Below, piece by piece: positions 10,119 to 22,660 of a DNA stretch of 64,000 nt. Under the pieces are notes generated by a model that did no database searches, was not told where the DNA came from, and was given only the letters and a program-made list of their open reading frames with translations. How positions within the stretch are numbered: the stretch's first letter is position 1; each line of letters begins with the position of its first letter. Source of the DNA: Dolomedes plantarius (taxonomy: Eukaryota > Arthropoda > Arachnida > Araneae > Dolomedidae); NCBI GenBank assembly GCA_907164885.2, contig OU015499.1, positions 153,368,408-153,432,407 of the forward strand, in the 5' to 3' direction. The translations under genes and the position numbers were made by a program.

Positions 10119-10742
10119 TTATGTCAAGCTAAGTGTCCATGTTTATTAATGCTTCGTGATGCAAGAAGAGAAAGCCGAGTAAAATTTGTTCTTTAAATAA
10201 TGGGATTTAGACATTTGGCCATAATACAAAAAAAGGCTTGAAAGTAAAGAATACAGAAGAAACAGATTTTTTTTCCGTTAGAAAAATTATATTTTTTCTC
10301 TTAAAAAATCAGAATATCATTTTTCTTCAAAGTCAGTTTTTGTTATTTTAATAAATATTAATATCCCTTTTCACACCTTTTTCCCACTTACTCTTTCCTA
10401 TTAAGTTTGAATTTTTCTTTCCTTTTTGTAAAATGTTTCAGTATAAATTTATGATGTCAAACATTCCTCAAGGATGTTAGCAAAAGTGTCGTCCATCTTG
10501 CAAATGAACTATCTCTTTATCGTTACGTTAGAAATTGCATCATCTCACGTCCATTCGTCTTTTTAAATTTTAAGCATACCAAGAAATTAAGTCATGCGTA
10601 AAAGATCACGGATTTTTTCTAGCGATATTGACTGACTGGAAAGGTCGATGATACACCTTTAGCTTGGTAACCCTTAAAACAACCCCGAAATAATGTAATG
10701 ACATAGTTGATGTAAAAGTTAACCACATAATATAGTTACCCT
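10119..10742. other. Non-coding AT-rich stretch
   Basis: No gene, terminal repeat or tandem array was recognised here. It lies between the Tc1 element and the detectable start of unit A. It may be diverged unit sequence, but I could not align it. Confidence 0.4.
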
Positions 10743-10770
10743 CCATATTGATACATGTAAAAAGAAAAGG

Positions 10771-11611
10771 AACAGATGTATTACACGCACCTCTCTTGGC
10801 GACAAATTTTTTTTTGACGCCAAATACTCGTCAAAAAAATTATGTCGCCAACTTGTCGCCAAAACAGGCCTACGCGGACATTTTACACTTAAAATACACT
10901 TAAAATAATACACAAAATATCAATAACAACTCAAATATAAAAATAAATTCAAAACAAACTTACCAATGGCAGTAATAAACTTTCAAAAACATGTCACAAA
11001 ACCACAACAGCTACTTTAAAACATACACGAATATATCTAAAAACGGCTGTATTAAAATTCAAAACCTAAACAGAAATGCTCAACCGCTACTTTAAAACAC
11101 GCAAAAATATCTAAAAACAGCTGTATTAAACTTCAAAACCTCAGCAGAAATACTCAACCACTTATTTAAAACATACGCAAATATATCTAAAAACGGCTAT
11201 ATTAAAATTCAAAACCTAAACAGAAATGCTCAACCGCTACTTTAAAACATACGCAAAATATATAAAAAAACGAAGACATTAAACTTCCAAAAACATTACA
11301 CATATCCGCAACATCTATTTAAAACATACGCAGATATATCAAAAAACGAAGACATTAAACTTCCAAAAACATTACAGAAATCCTAAACCGCTACTATGAA
11401 ACGCTAACAAAAATATCGAACACCGGTATATTAAACTTCGAAAAACACTACACAATACCACAACACCTATTCAGGGTTGCAACAAAAAACAAACATCACG
11501 CCAAATCGGATGGCTGCCAGACCAAAAAAAAAATTGCTAAAAATAAAAAAAATCGCCAAACATAAAAAAAATTCGCCAAATTGAAAAAGGTGCGTGAAAC
11601 ACATCTGTACC
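10771..11611. mobile_element. Non-autonomous DNA element carrying a minisatellite
   Basis: Terminal inverted repeats begin CAGATGTATTACACGCACC on the left and CAGATGTGTTTCACGCACC on the right. The exact 10-bp direct repeat AAAGAAAAGG flanks both sides (10761-10770 and 11612-11621). Units B and C show the uninterrupted site (AAAAAGAAAAGACGCG). A 9-10-bp duplication is typical of Mutator-like elements, but no transposase is present to confirm the class. The interior is largely a 76-bp tandem array. Confidence 0.75.
10935..11470. repeat. 76-bp tandem repeat, about 6-7 diverged copies
   Basis: The landmark CTACTTTAAAACATAC or close variants recurs near 11011, 11087, 11161, 11237, 11313, 11391 and 11467, a period of 74-78 bp. 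Each unit continues with ATATCTAAAAAC and ATTAAACTTCAAAA. The copies are diverged, so the array is not recent. Confidence 0.85.
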
Positions 11612-12003
11612 AAAGAAAAGGCGGTAAAGCGCCAAATATGAAAAACCATCGATAACACGACATTCTTCTCAAGCATGCCGGAGTTTGCGCTTTTCAATGA
11701 GCAGTTATGACTTACAGACGCTCGTTATATTTATACTCTTTAGTGGCAACGATATCGCTTAAGTCTGAAGCGCATAGTTTGTTTTGGTTGTTACATCGAA
11801 TTTTCTGTAATCTTTGTAATTAAAAGAAAATAGTGTGCCCTTCGCGACAAATTTCGCAGCTTTTAGAATGGATCAACATTGAATGAAAGAAGATTGATAT
11901 AGATACGTGAAGAATAAACAGGTATTCAAGTAAATTTAATTAACATGATTTTTTTTCGGTATTGCATGACAGAATGTTTTGTTAAGAAGCTGAAAATGAT
12001 ATA
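11608..12003. other. Unit A leader, non-coding
   Basis: This stretch is shared with 35830-36220 and 56550-56945 and contains the anchor TCGCTTAAGTCTGAAGCGCA. I see no coding sequence that survives in all three copies. Confidence 0.6.
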
Positions 12004-12850
12004 CAGGTAGCCCTCCTACAGCACGACATCTTACAACACGGTTTCGCTCTAACACGATAGGATAAATTGCTGGAAACCTCATATAACACTACAACCTGTA
12101 ACGCGGTTTCGGTCTAGCACGATTAAAAAATTGCGAAAACCTTTGTACAACACTGTACTTCTACAGCACTAGATATCATGGATTTTGTTTAACACATTTA
12201 AAAACTAAATTACCTTAAAATAGTGACGGGAAGAAACATTAAACTATAGTGGCTTTACATGAAAATGTATAAACAATTTATAATTTATTCATTTATAACT
12301 CTATAAAATTGCAAGAAGGCCTAAGCTTAGCTGAAAATCTTGAATCATTTTTTTAGAATGCAGACCCTTCTGCTGAAAGAAGCCGAAAATTTTAAAGGGA
12401 GCTGCAAAATTGTCTATCTCCATACCATTAAATCTACAATGACCTTGTAAGAACCAGCAAACAAACCAAAATTACAGATTTTTTAAAGAGGATAGAAGGT
12501 GCAAAAAATCTAAATGAATTAAAAGGTTCTGAAAGTGAAGGTCACATCATTCAACCGAAAACATGTTCTTCTTTGATTGTACTTAGCGGTGATGAGGAAG
12601 AAATTTATCAAATTAATGTCACATTAAATGAAAATAATATGTTTTGTTTCTTTTCATTTTGTGTTATACCTATATTTATATTTTAAATAAAAACTAACTT
12701 GTTTATAGGGAATTTTAAAAAAATTGTTTTTAATAAGTTTTCGGAACGTAACCCCCTTTTTTGTACTGTCTCTGGGTATCATATAACACGGTTTCACACA
12801 ACACAGCAATTTTTAGGAACCTATCTACCATGTTATTGGAGGGACACCTA
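12004..12850. mobile_element. Pogo/Tigger-like element, private to unit A
   Basis: The left end reads TA|CAGGTAGCCCTCCTACAG and the right end complements to TAGGTGTCCCTCCAATAAC, flanked by TA. Units B (36219) and C (56946) read straight through the site, so this is an insertion into A only. ACACGGTTTC-type motifs recur just inside both ends. The interior has short broken frames, one containing KITDFLKRIEGAKNLNE, which could be a pogo transposase remnant; that is uncertain. Confidence 0.75.
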
Positions 12851-15200
12851 TATGATTTCCATATTTTATGTTATTTTTTAGTGAGTGAAGATGAATGTTA
12901 ATAGAATACGTATAACTATTAAATTGTTAAATCTGCATACTGATCATGGTATGTTGTTTTCAGCAAATTAGATTATTACTTTCTGGTTGATGTTGGCGTT
13001 CTATTAAAATATACACCCCACGATTTCTAAAGATTCCCAAAAGTTGCTAATCTGATTCCTCTGATAAGTTTATTTACAATTTTTATCCAAAATTTATAAA
13101 TATATGATCATACAAACTAGACGTAACATGTTTAGCAACTTTGCTGGTTATGAGTTATACAAATGTTTTTGAACTGTTAATAATTGCGGTAAAAGATAAT
13201 ATACACCGGGAGCAATGCCATATTCTGTGCCGTTCGGCCAAAAGTTGTCAAATTCACCTAAAGAGAAATTTAAGAAATAACTATTTCTTACAGCTTTAAA
13301 ACTTTAAGCCTGACAATCAATACTTTGTATGAAATTCAACAATAAGCAGCTAATAAACAACATTAGAATTTTTTTTTTTTAATGTTGAATGCAGCATTTA
13401 TCTTGAATAAATAATTAAAACAGCCCGAATATTAGGAAAGTGTCCAAATGTATAAATCAGTTTCAAAAAGTAGGTCAAAATTTAAATAGTTTAAAAATAC
13501 AATATAGGATAGCTTGTAGAAAATGTTCTGGGTGAAACAATATATTCGAAATACAAGAATTATATTTTTATAAATAATCTTAAAAGCTAGACAATAAACA
13601 TGTAAATACTTTAATTTAAACTCGTAAAAATACAAAAATTATAAAAAAAAATAAATGAAGTACATAAAATTTAAAAGTCTTTAGCAAGATAATTGCAACA
13701 TTATAGAAGAATGAAAATAAAAAAAATAGTGACAATAGCATTATTGGTGATTTGTTAGAACAAATATTAAAATTTTGAATATTTCTAAAGTGTAAAAATT
13801 AATTTATAAGACTAAGAAGAAAACTGAAATATAATTGGAAAGGGTACACAAATAACTAAAATAAAAAATTATGAATCTTCCTTTGAAGAAATTAGAATTC
13901 AAAAGCACTAACGAAGGTGAAGTAATGTACCAGATGCACTCAGACCTGGACAAGACCTATAATCCAGATAGGAATAACCAAGAGTAAGCTCTCATCTTCC
14001 AGATTTTATTCCTTGTTGCAGAACATAAACAAAGAAACTACTTATATTATTGCCAGATTTGTTACTGTAAAAAGTCCAGTACTTTTCTCCAACATTCATG
14101 TGTTTGGTGTTTTTTAAATTTCATTCCACGTTAAAATATATTAAAATTGTTAAAATATCTATAGGTTATCGAAGTTAACAAACCATCATATATGTGCATT
14201 AAAATTTAAAAAATTACAATGAAATCGACATACACTGTTATTTTCATGCAAAACTTATTGATAGAACTGATTAAATGATTAAATTTTCCTCATAAATGGT
14301 GGACTGACACCAAATTTGTGGAGATTTTACTGCTTGGCATTATGAACAGCAAAATGCAGTTTAGGCATTAATTTCTTGTTTCACTCTTCTGTTCGAGAAC
14401 TTTTTTATTTATATTGTATTTGAAATAATTTTTTTTATGTTATTTGTTTCTTTGTTCATTCAGTGTTAGAATTTTTGATGGCAACATTTAATAAATAACA
14501 TTCATGCACATCTTTCATTGCAACAAAGATAACGGCAACAGCATTAAATGCAATATGCCTAAAATATTCATCATTTTAGGTACATCATTCATTATAATAT
14601 GCTTCTTTAAAGTTTTAAATCAATGTATTTCAAAGAAGGTGATTTAAAAGTAATACTTGATATTTGAAATTGAAATACTTATTAAAGCAGAAATAAATTG
14701 TTTAATACTTTAGAACTGTACACAATTAGTATATTATATATATACAAATATTTAATTTTCTGTGCACCGTGCATTCTAAAGATTTCTTCATTAGAAACAT
14801 TTCAAAATTTACAAAAACTGTATGAACTGATATTTATGACAGCCTAGTTATGAATTTAAAAAAAGATATTGAAAAATTATACTTGGATCAGTTTAAAACT
14901 ACATTTTAATTGTTATGTCCAAAAAAAAAATTATGTAAAAGATAACTTTTCCCAAAACATGAAAATATAGGTTGGTAAGTTTTTATTTTACATGAGGGAA
15001 ATATGCATAACCATTCTGTAGAAATTCTTTTGTCAAAACTGCTTGGAAATACTTTCTGATTAGAAGTCAATTTAACAGAAGATTTTTCTTTCCTTTGCAG
15101 TCAGTATTTTCATAGCTTTTTATTTCATGGTGAAGTTTCTTACTCACTATCGCTTTTGGTGACAGGTAGTTACTTCTAACTTTGGTTTAAACATAATTTA
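12851..15200. other. Unit A body, non-coding
   Basis: AT-rich DNA shared with B and C but with no conserved reading frame. Short frames here are broken in the sister copies. Position 13218 holds a copy of the CCATATYCTGTGCCG 15-mer. I recognise nothing else. Confidence 0.55.
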
Positions 15201-16143
15201 TTGACATCTGATAAATAAAAAAAATGTAAAGATTGTGTGTGAATTCTACATTTTAATATTTAAAAATTTTGAATTATAAATTGATGAAATTTTTATTTCC
15301 TTGTTTCTACATGCTCTATAGACAGCATTGCAAGGCTTTTGACTCTCTTCTGCGATATTGTTGACAGGTTTCTTTTAAGTATTTTTTATGCAGAAAAACT
15401 TCTTGTTCCAATGCTACAGTTTCATGAATAATTAAAAATATCCTTAAAAATATAAATGCATTTGAAAAGCTAGTAGCTGTCATTTGTAGCTATTGTAGAT
15501 GTATTATAGGTATTCCAAAACAACAGGTTTTAATACTTCTATTTCTTCGACCAGCTTTTAGCTCTCTACATTTCCATGTTTTATAGACTTCATTTGGTCA
15601 TAACTCTGAATCATTTTTATAACTGTAATGGTAATTTCTAGTACTGATGCATGTTCTAATGTTCTAAATTGAATGAAATGTGATAAGTAAAATTTTTTAT
15701 AGATTTTGTGTTAATTCTAAATTTTAATATTTAAAAATTTGGAATTTTATAAATTGATGAAATTTTAATTTCCTTGTTTCTATATCCAATATAGGCATTA
15801 TTGCAAGGCTTTGTGTCTCTTCAATATGGTTGACCTCAAATATGTTTTAAGTAATTTTTATGTAGAAAAGCTTCTTTTTCCCCATGCTACAGTTACATAA
15901 ATGTTTAAAAAATATCCTTAAAGATATAAATGCATTTGAAAAGCCAGTAACTGTCATTTGTAGCTTTTTTATAGGGTTCCCAAAACAAGAGGTTTTAATA
16001 CTTCTATTTCTTCGATCAACTTATAGCTATCTACATCTTCATCTTTTATAGACTTCATTTGGTCATAATTCTGAATCATTTTTACAACTGTCAAGGTAAT
16101 TTCTAGTACTGATGCTTGTTTTCAATGTTCATTCTGTGGAATC
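15201..16143 (+). repeat. Internal ~471-bp direct duplication in unit A
   Basis: 15201-15671 and 15672-16143 are adjacent diverged copies. Both contain TTGATGAAATTTT, TTTCCTTGTTTCTA, TATTGCAAGGCTTT, AAATGCATTTGAAAAGC, AGCTGTCATTTGTAGCT and GACTTCATTTGGTCATAA in the same order. B and C carry the same pair, so it predates the unit duplication. Confidence 0.85.
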
Positions 16144-16234
16144 ATCTGGAATAAACTTCTCTAGCCTGTCTAGCTTTGTATGGTATTTGTTACAACTATG
16201 TTCAAAGTAAAGCATGAAATCACTGTAAATATTT

Positions 16235-17022
16235 GCCTGTGGATGATATAGATATTATTGGAAGGTCAGAAAGGGCAGTAAAAGAGGCTTTTCAGCTCTC
16301 GAGTCCTCCACCACAAATATGGACCTCACTGTCAATGAGGATAAAACTAAATTTATGGAGTTCTCACCATCCATGGTGAACTATAGTAATCCTTTTTGCA
16401 TAAATGGTTACACCTTTGAAAGGGTTGATGAATTTAAATACCTTGTTACTATAATTAATGACAAAAATAAACTAAGAGCAGAAATTGATAACAAAATCAA
16501 AATAGCTAATAAAAGGTTCTTTGGGCTGAGAAGACAATTGAGATCTAATATCATCAGTCGCAAAACTAAAATAAGAATTTATAAGTCACTAATACTATCT
16601 GTCTTACTTTATGCGAGGGAAACATGGATCTTGACCATAGACACTCAGCTCTCACTGGACATGTTTGTGAGAAAAATCCTCCGGGCGATCTTTGGCCCAG
16701 TGCAGGAAGAAGGACGCTGGAGAAGTAGATGTAATTTTGAACTGTATAGGCTTTATAGGCAACTACAAACAATAAAAGTAATCAGTACTAATAGATTAAC
16801 ATGGCTTGGCCATGTTTCGAGAAGCAAGGAAGATAATTCCACTAAGATCTTGATATTTAAAAATTCTGAGGGTTCCCGAGCTAGACATAAACCCCCAACT
16901 AGTTGGTTAGATAACATTGAAAAATACTTAAAAAATTAAAAATTACAGAGGAGTCGTTACAGATAAAAGATGCTGGAAGGAGCACGTGGTTGAGGCAGAC
17001 AAGGCCTGTAAAATGTGCTTGT
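16235..17022 (+). pseudogene. Non-LTR retrotransposon reverse transcriptase, C-terminal fragment (unit A)
   Basis: The plus strand reads VDDIDIIGRSERAVKEAF near 16238, the catalytic F/YADD motif of LINE reverse transcriptase followed by its usual context. After a frameshift, a 206-codon open frame (16319-16939) gives LTVNEDKTKFM, then RKTKIRIYKSLILSVLLYA, RKILRAIFGPV and RLTWLGHVSR. This is the thumb and C-terminal region of arthropod LINEs. After another frameshift the tail is WKEHVVEADKA, also typical. The endonuclease and most of the reverse transcriptase are absent, as in a 5'-truncated insertion. The ATG at 16319 is only the first methionine after the frameshift. Copies at the same place in B and C are more damaged. 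Confidence 0.87.
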
Positions 17023-20000
17023 GAAGAAGAATTCATGAAATAATTTTTTTGATTAAAATTGATTTAAAAAAAAATTCATATGATTCAATTTCCTGAAAAA
17101 TTCAATTTCTTGGCCTGTTTTCTTAACAGAATCTCTGTAGTTGATCTTCTGTTTCAGCTTCTGATTTTAATTGCTCTTAACTTGCTACGAGAATAAGCAA
17201 CAACTTTTTAATCTGGGAAAAACTTAATGACCTAGCCTCCATATTTCTTTGTAATCTGAATACAATGATTTCTGATTCACAATGTCTGTTAAAAAAAAAG
17301 TCTTCAGTACAATATTTGTAGAAGAGAGATTTTACTCCAAAATGCCAATTTTGGCATTCTTTCCTTAGATTCTGCACTTTGTTCTGCAAAGAACCTATAT
17401 ACTATAGGCGTGTAAGATGCTTTATACACATGGCAGTGAAAATATGGGGACAGGAAAAGCATCTATTTTAAGTTCTGTGGATTTTTACTTTTAGATTTTT
17501 GCGATTCTTAAATCTCTTGCTTTTCACTAATGTGTGAGAATTATTTCTCCCTTTTCTTCTGTAGGAATAAATATAGATGACAGAGGCTTCCAAGACATAT
17601 GAAACCAAGGCATAGAGAAAAAAATAGAGAGTTCATAGAGAAAAAAAAATGTTATGAGTTGTCGGAAAATCAGGTTATTCTGAATTATGTGTAGTACATC
17701 CTTGAAAAATCTAACATGAGCATTGTAATTTAAAATGATCAGAATGTGATATTTGTATTCGTAGGTATATATGCAATTGTATTCAAAACTTTATGTAAAT
17801 TTGTGTTAGCATATTCATGGTGTTGTGTGGAATTTTCTTGTACCTCATTTTACCACTTTTATGTCTCCTAATCTATTTCTATATGATGAAATACCTTTCA
17901 GTGGCTCTGATTTTGTTGAGATACCTTTAAGTGGCTCTGAATTTTATCAAAATCTCTGAAAGAAAAACATGAAGTTCATAGATAAAGTTAATGAATTTTG
18001 GATAAAATTCCTTTCTCTCTGATATTCTATGATGAAATGCATCAATGAGAGTTTCGATATGTGTTAGCAAAATTATAGATGACTAAGACCCACTTCCACC
18101 TCTGGCATGTGTTATCAGTCTGGCCTGTGCTGAACTTCGAATTAATTCACTTTCAGTGAAGAAAGATAATAGTCAGTCTCTTGTACTCTAATCTGAAGTT
18201 TTCGCTTTTCTTAAATGCTATTGTTTGTAACCGTCTACTTCACCATAGGGGTGGCTATGTTTTAATAGTTCCAAACACTCTTAATCGAAACCCTACTCCT
18301 CAGATATCTTAAGTTTTATAAAATTTTTGCATTCTTGTATAAGCTCAACAATCTAATATTGTTAACTGCTGCATAGCAGTCTGTAAATATTTGATATTCC
18401 AATGAGATTTATATAAAAGAATTTTGCTGTACAATTTATTTGGAAAGCAACAATAACTCATTTGTAAGGCAATATCATTTTCTTTTTGTCACATTTTCTG
18501 GATATAAAGACAGATGTTTTGCTAGTATCCTCACCTGAGCTTATGTGTACAAAATAGAGAAAAATGTATTTTTCTTATTTATATCAAGTGTATTACTTCT
18601 AAGGATTTAAATTTATTATTATGTATATAATGTGTGAAATTTCCTTAATTTGAAAAGGAAAAATAGTTTATAGGAAGTAATTCATTAAAATATCATGACA
18701 TGTTTCTCTATGAACTAAACAGTTTAAATTTCATCAAGTAAGGAATGTTATGACTGAAGATTTTGTTTAAATGTGTTTTTTTAATCACTGTTTTATTAAA
18801 TATAGTATGGAAATTTTGCAGTTTCTCTTGGAGCAAACATTTATGACTGAGGAATAAAATATTTCATACTCTACCAGGAAAAATTATTTAAATCAACGAT
18901 TGCTTTTCAATCTCATTGTGCATGAAGAGGTAAGTGTGATTTTCTTTCACCAATTGTTATAATAGGTATAGCTTAATGTTCATCTGATTTCCTGTAGCAC
19001 TTAACTATATTGTAGAGTTCTGACCCAAAGAATTATATTCTTTGTCTATATTTTGAAATCATTTGACTTCATACACAAAAGGAAAAATGTTTTGAGATTA
19101 CATTATCCTCTAAGAACAATATGGCTTTACAATATTCTCTACATCACAACACTGTTTTCTCAATTTTCTTATTCAGTCAATATAAAGATAACTCAAGATA
19201 ATCAGAATGTAATTCGAATTATTTTTAATTCCATTTTCCTAATTTTTAAATATTAACTCTTAAGTTTTCTAATCTTATAGTGAAACTACTTTATTATTAT
19301 CGACAACAAGTTTGAACAGTTTTTAAAAGGTAATATAAGTTCCACTTTTTAGTCCCAGTGTACATTTTTTTTGGCATGCATATTTCTTTCTAGTGTCTTT
19401 ATGTAGTAGTCCCCTTTGAGGTTACATAGCTGGTTGAGATCAGAATGGGAAAAATGTTATGTTCTAATCACAATCTTAAAGAATGTCATAAATTGCTAGT
19501 ATTTGTCATTAGTCCTAGAGTTTGTTAAAGGCTATGTGTGAATATAATAGGAAATAAAGAAATTTTATCCATAGAAATGCATAAAACAGTACTTTTTAGG
19601 GATGAACTTTAATTTAAATACTTAATCTGAACATGAATATCCATCCCGCAAAATAGATAAAATTTTAAAAATTAATTGCACATAAGACATGGTGAAATCA
19701 GGATATATATAATTATTTGAAAATTTTGCAGTAATTCAAAAATGCAGGAAACAAATTTATAGAAAAATTGAACTTTGATTAAAAAGCTATTTTAAATTTA
19801 AATATTTCTCACCCCACCCGCAAAAATTATTAATAAATTTTTAAAAAATTGATGATTGATGACAAAAATTTAAAAATATACGAAAATTCGAATATGCCAA
19901 TATTTTTTATAAAATACCTTTTTTTAAAAAATTTTAATGTTATGCACTTTAGTTAGCAGTAATTTCCTAGCACTCCCACTTGAAAGCTTTTTGTTTACTG

Positions 20001-20795
20001 TGAAAAATAACGATTTACTATTAAAACAGATACTTGAAATGTAAAAATAAAGCATTAAAAGCACCTGACGTACACCTCATAAACTGCAAGAAATCTACAT
20101 ATAACTTTTGAAATGTTTGATTCAGATTGGAAGAATCGCGTTAAAGCACTTTTTATAAAAAAAATTAACAGAAACCTGAAGAATTTATACTATTGTAATT
20201 TTTAATGTATTATATACACTTAATTCGAATTAAAATGTGAAATGGCCATGGTGAAAATATCTGTAGCTAACAAAATACAGTCCAAACAAATGTGCCTAAA
20301 TAAACCTATAAGCCGCATATTCTTTGTTATTTCCTATAATAATTTAATATTTGTTATTAGCAGATTTGTGAAGTTTTTAATTTGATGGTTACCGAGCTTT
20401 TTCGTGAGATGTTTATCTGTGGAATTTGTCGGAGCATTAATCTTAAAAATTAATGATGAAATTATTTTGGATAAATAAAATAAATATAAAAGAAAAAACT
20501 ATCAATATTGCTTATCCTTTTTTAATCGGGCCTATAGCAGCAGTTTTGTGGAGATCCCTACAAACCGAAATATATCAAATCTCGGCACGTCCTTATGATC
20601 TACCAGGACAAAAGAATGAGAGTGCCTAAGGAAACTCGTGACCAAATTGCATTAAATTTAAAAAGCTCAGTAGTTTCATATGTCCAGGAAATAATTTATA
20701 ACATCTTAATTTATTGATATCACATATCCTAGCTCAAAAATTTATATATTGCTAGTGATTTCACGTGAAAAATACAAAAAAAGTTATGGTACTGT
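17023..20795. other. Unit A body between LINE fragment and zinc-finger gene
   Basis: AT-rich non-coding DNA that aligns with 40626-44470 and with 61086 to the window end. It probably contains promoter and first-intron sequence of the zinc-finger gene, because a splice acceptor lies just downstream. I could not locate the first exon. Short frames here are not conserved between copies beyond what recent duplication explains. Confidence 0.5.
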
Positions 20796-20797
20796 TA

Positions 20798-21055
20798 ATA
20801 TGTCGTCGGCACCACGCAAACTAACGAATGTGAAAAATCGCATATTTCAAACCCGTATGTTTATCATATTACTCCAAGGCCCACCTTGTGGTAAAGTATC
20901 GAATCTCTACGGCTTTCGGAATGCCGGAATCAGCAATGTCATTTTGACGAATATCGAGCTGTTGTAAATTATATATGCTAAATTAGCAAATATTGTTCGT
21001 AAGTTTACACTACCGATTTTTCATATTTGCAACTTTACCGTGGTGCCGACGATAT
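20798..21055. mobile_element. MITE directly upstream of the zinc-finger splice acceptor (unit A)
   Basis: An imperfect inverted repeat of about 50 bp bounds this segment: TCGTCGGCACCACG on the left and CGTGGTGCCGACGATATT on the right, extending inward as GTGAAAAATCGCATATT against a similar complement. It has no coding potential. Unit B has the same element at 44473-44726. Its right end is about 10 nt from the polypyrimidine tract of the zinc-finger acceptor. Confidence 0.7.
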
Positions 21056-21064
21056 TCATTCATA

Positions 21065-21086
21065 TTACTTTCTCCTCTCTTTGCAG
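21065..21086 (+). promoter_or_regulatory. Splice acceptor before the zinc-finger exon
   Basis: The tract TTTCTCCTCTCTTTGCAG is a strong polypyrimidine tract and AG. It is identical at 44737-44758 in unit B. It suggests that the exon starts at 21087 and carries about 294 nt of 5' UTR before the ATG. Confidence 0.65.
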
Positions 21087-21380
21087 GGGCTCCGTACATA
21101 TTGTTATATGCGAAACTAACAGTACCACGAATTTAGAAGTTCATCGTATTCCTGGCAGTCACAGTTGTCTAATGATCGTGTAAAGATACGTCGGTATACC
21201 AGGACAGCAACTGTAGTGTATCAGCAGTGTAAATATACTTTCCGAAGAATGCACTCCATGTCGGAAATGATAATTTGTCCAAGTGTTAAATGATCCAGTG
21301 CACAGACTCCCCCTCACACCTAAGAAATTTTGAGGTGTAATTTTTGCGAGTGATCATTTTAACAGTTAACTGCCTTAAAT

Positions 21381-22325
21381 ATGCATCATTCGTACCATAT
21401 TATTGATAATTCTCTCGCCACCGATAGAGAGAAACCTTTCACATGCACTGTATGTAAGAAAATATTTTCTCGACAGTGGGATTTAAAAAGACATCTCCGC
21501 ACCCACACAGGAGAGAAACCTTTCGCCTGCACTCTATGCGATAAAAGATTTTCTCAGAAGGGTAATTTAAAAACACATCTCCGCACCCACGTAGGTGAGA
21601 AACCATTCGCCTGCACTCTATGCGGTAAGAGATTTTTTCGACATGATCATTTAAAAACACATCTCCGCTTCCACACAGGAGAGAAACCTTTCGCCTGCAC
21701 TCTATGCAATAAGAGATTTTTTCGACAGGGTCATTTAAAAACGCATCTCCGCTTCCACACAGGAGAGAAACCTTTCGCCTGCACTGTATGTGAGAAAAGA
21801 TTTTCTACACCGAGTAATTTAAAAACACATCTCCGTACTCATACAGGAGAGAAACCTTTCGCCTGCACTATATGTGAGAAAAGATTTTCTGTGCAGACTC
21901 ATTTAAAAACACATCTCTGCGACCATACAGGGGTAAAACCATTCGCATGCACTTTATGCGATAAAAGATTTTCTCAACAGGGTCATTTAAATGGACATCT
22001 CCGCTTCCACACAGGAGAGAAACCTTTCGCCTGCACTGTATGTGAGAAAAGATTTTCTATGCAGAATTATTTAAAAGCCCATATCCGCACACACACAGGA
22101 GAGAAACCCTTTGCCTGCACCGCATGTCATAAAACTTTTTCTGAACGGGGTAGTTTAAAAACACATCTCCTCTCACACACAAGGGAGAAACCATTCCCCT
22201 GCACTCTGTGCGATGAAAGATTTTCTCTGCAGCATCATTTTAAAAGACATCTCCGCACTCACACAGGACAGAAACCCTTCGCTTGCACTGTATGCGAGGA
22301 AAGATTTTCTGTGCACGTTAATTGA
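21381..22325 (+). CDS. C2H2 zinc-finger protein, ten complete fingers
   Basis: The 314-residue product is almost entirely C2H2 fingers joined by [12 protein letters not shown] linkers, so it is expected to be a nuclear DNA-binding protein. After a short leader ([20 protein letters not shown]) there are ten complete fingers and an eleventh cut after [13 protein letters not shown]. Putative contact residues (-1,2,3,6) in order are RWDR, QGNT, RDHT, RGHT, TSNT, VTHT, QGHG, MNYA, EGST and LHHR. The diversity suggests real specificity rather than satellite-like decay. An in-frame stop at 21360-21362 and the upstream splice acceptor support the ATG at 21381. No KRAB, ZAD, BTB or SCAN domain is visible. 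Degenerate finger sequence after the stop shows the protein was once longer. The target is unknown. Confidence 0.83.
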   Translation: MHHSYHIIDNSLATDREKPFTCTVCKKIFSRQWDLKRHLRTHTGEKPFACTLCDKRFSQKGNLKTHLRTHVGEKPFACTLCGKRFFRHDHLKTHLRFHTGEKPFACTLCNKRFFRQGHLKTHLRFHTGEKPFACTVCEKRFSTPSNLKTHLRTHTGEKPFACTICEKRFSVQTHLKTHLCDHTGVKPFACTLCDKRFSQQGHLNGHLRFHTGEKPFACTVCEKRFSMQNYLKAHIRTHTGEKPFACTACHKTFSERGSLKTHLLSHTREKPFPCTLCDERFSLQHHFKRHLRTHTGQKPFACTVCEERFSVHVN

Positions 22326-22660
22326 AAATCACATCTCCGCACACACACAGAAGAGAAACCATTCGCCCGTGCTGTATGTGAGAAAGAAAATTTCTCAACA
22401 GGGAAATTTAAAAAGATATATCCGCACACATACAGGAGAGAAACCTTTCGCCTGCACTGCATGTGATTAAAGATTTTCTTTTCGGGGGAATTTGAAACTG
22501 CATGTCCTTAACAATGGAGGATAAACTTTTCGTGTGACTATACGCGAGAAATGTTTTCTGAACTCGATTATTTAAAAACATATTCGTACCTATACAGAAG
22601 AGAAAACATTCGATTGTACTATATGTGAGAAAAGATTTTCTCCAGATGGTGATTTTTAAA
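22326..22660 (+). pseudogene. Decayed C-terminal zinc fingers
   Basis: Directly after the stop at 22323-22325 the same frame continues with KSHLRTHTEEKPFARAVCE. A frameshift follows near 22380, then [18 protein letters not shown], a stop, RFSFRGNLKLHVLNN, and weaker finger traces (YTIC-like and EKIFS) to about 22660. At least three more fingers were once present. They could belong to a longer transcript only as 3' UTR. Confidence 0.8.

Noticed and set aside
10935..11470. 76-bp array as a CRISPR
   Set aside because: Units are repeated end to end without distinct spacers, and the context is eukaryotic and inside a transposon.
16566..16772. Minus-strand ORF opposite the LINE fragment
   Set aside because: The plus strand has clear reverse-transcriptase motifs, so this is a shadow.
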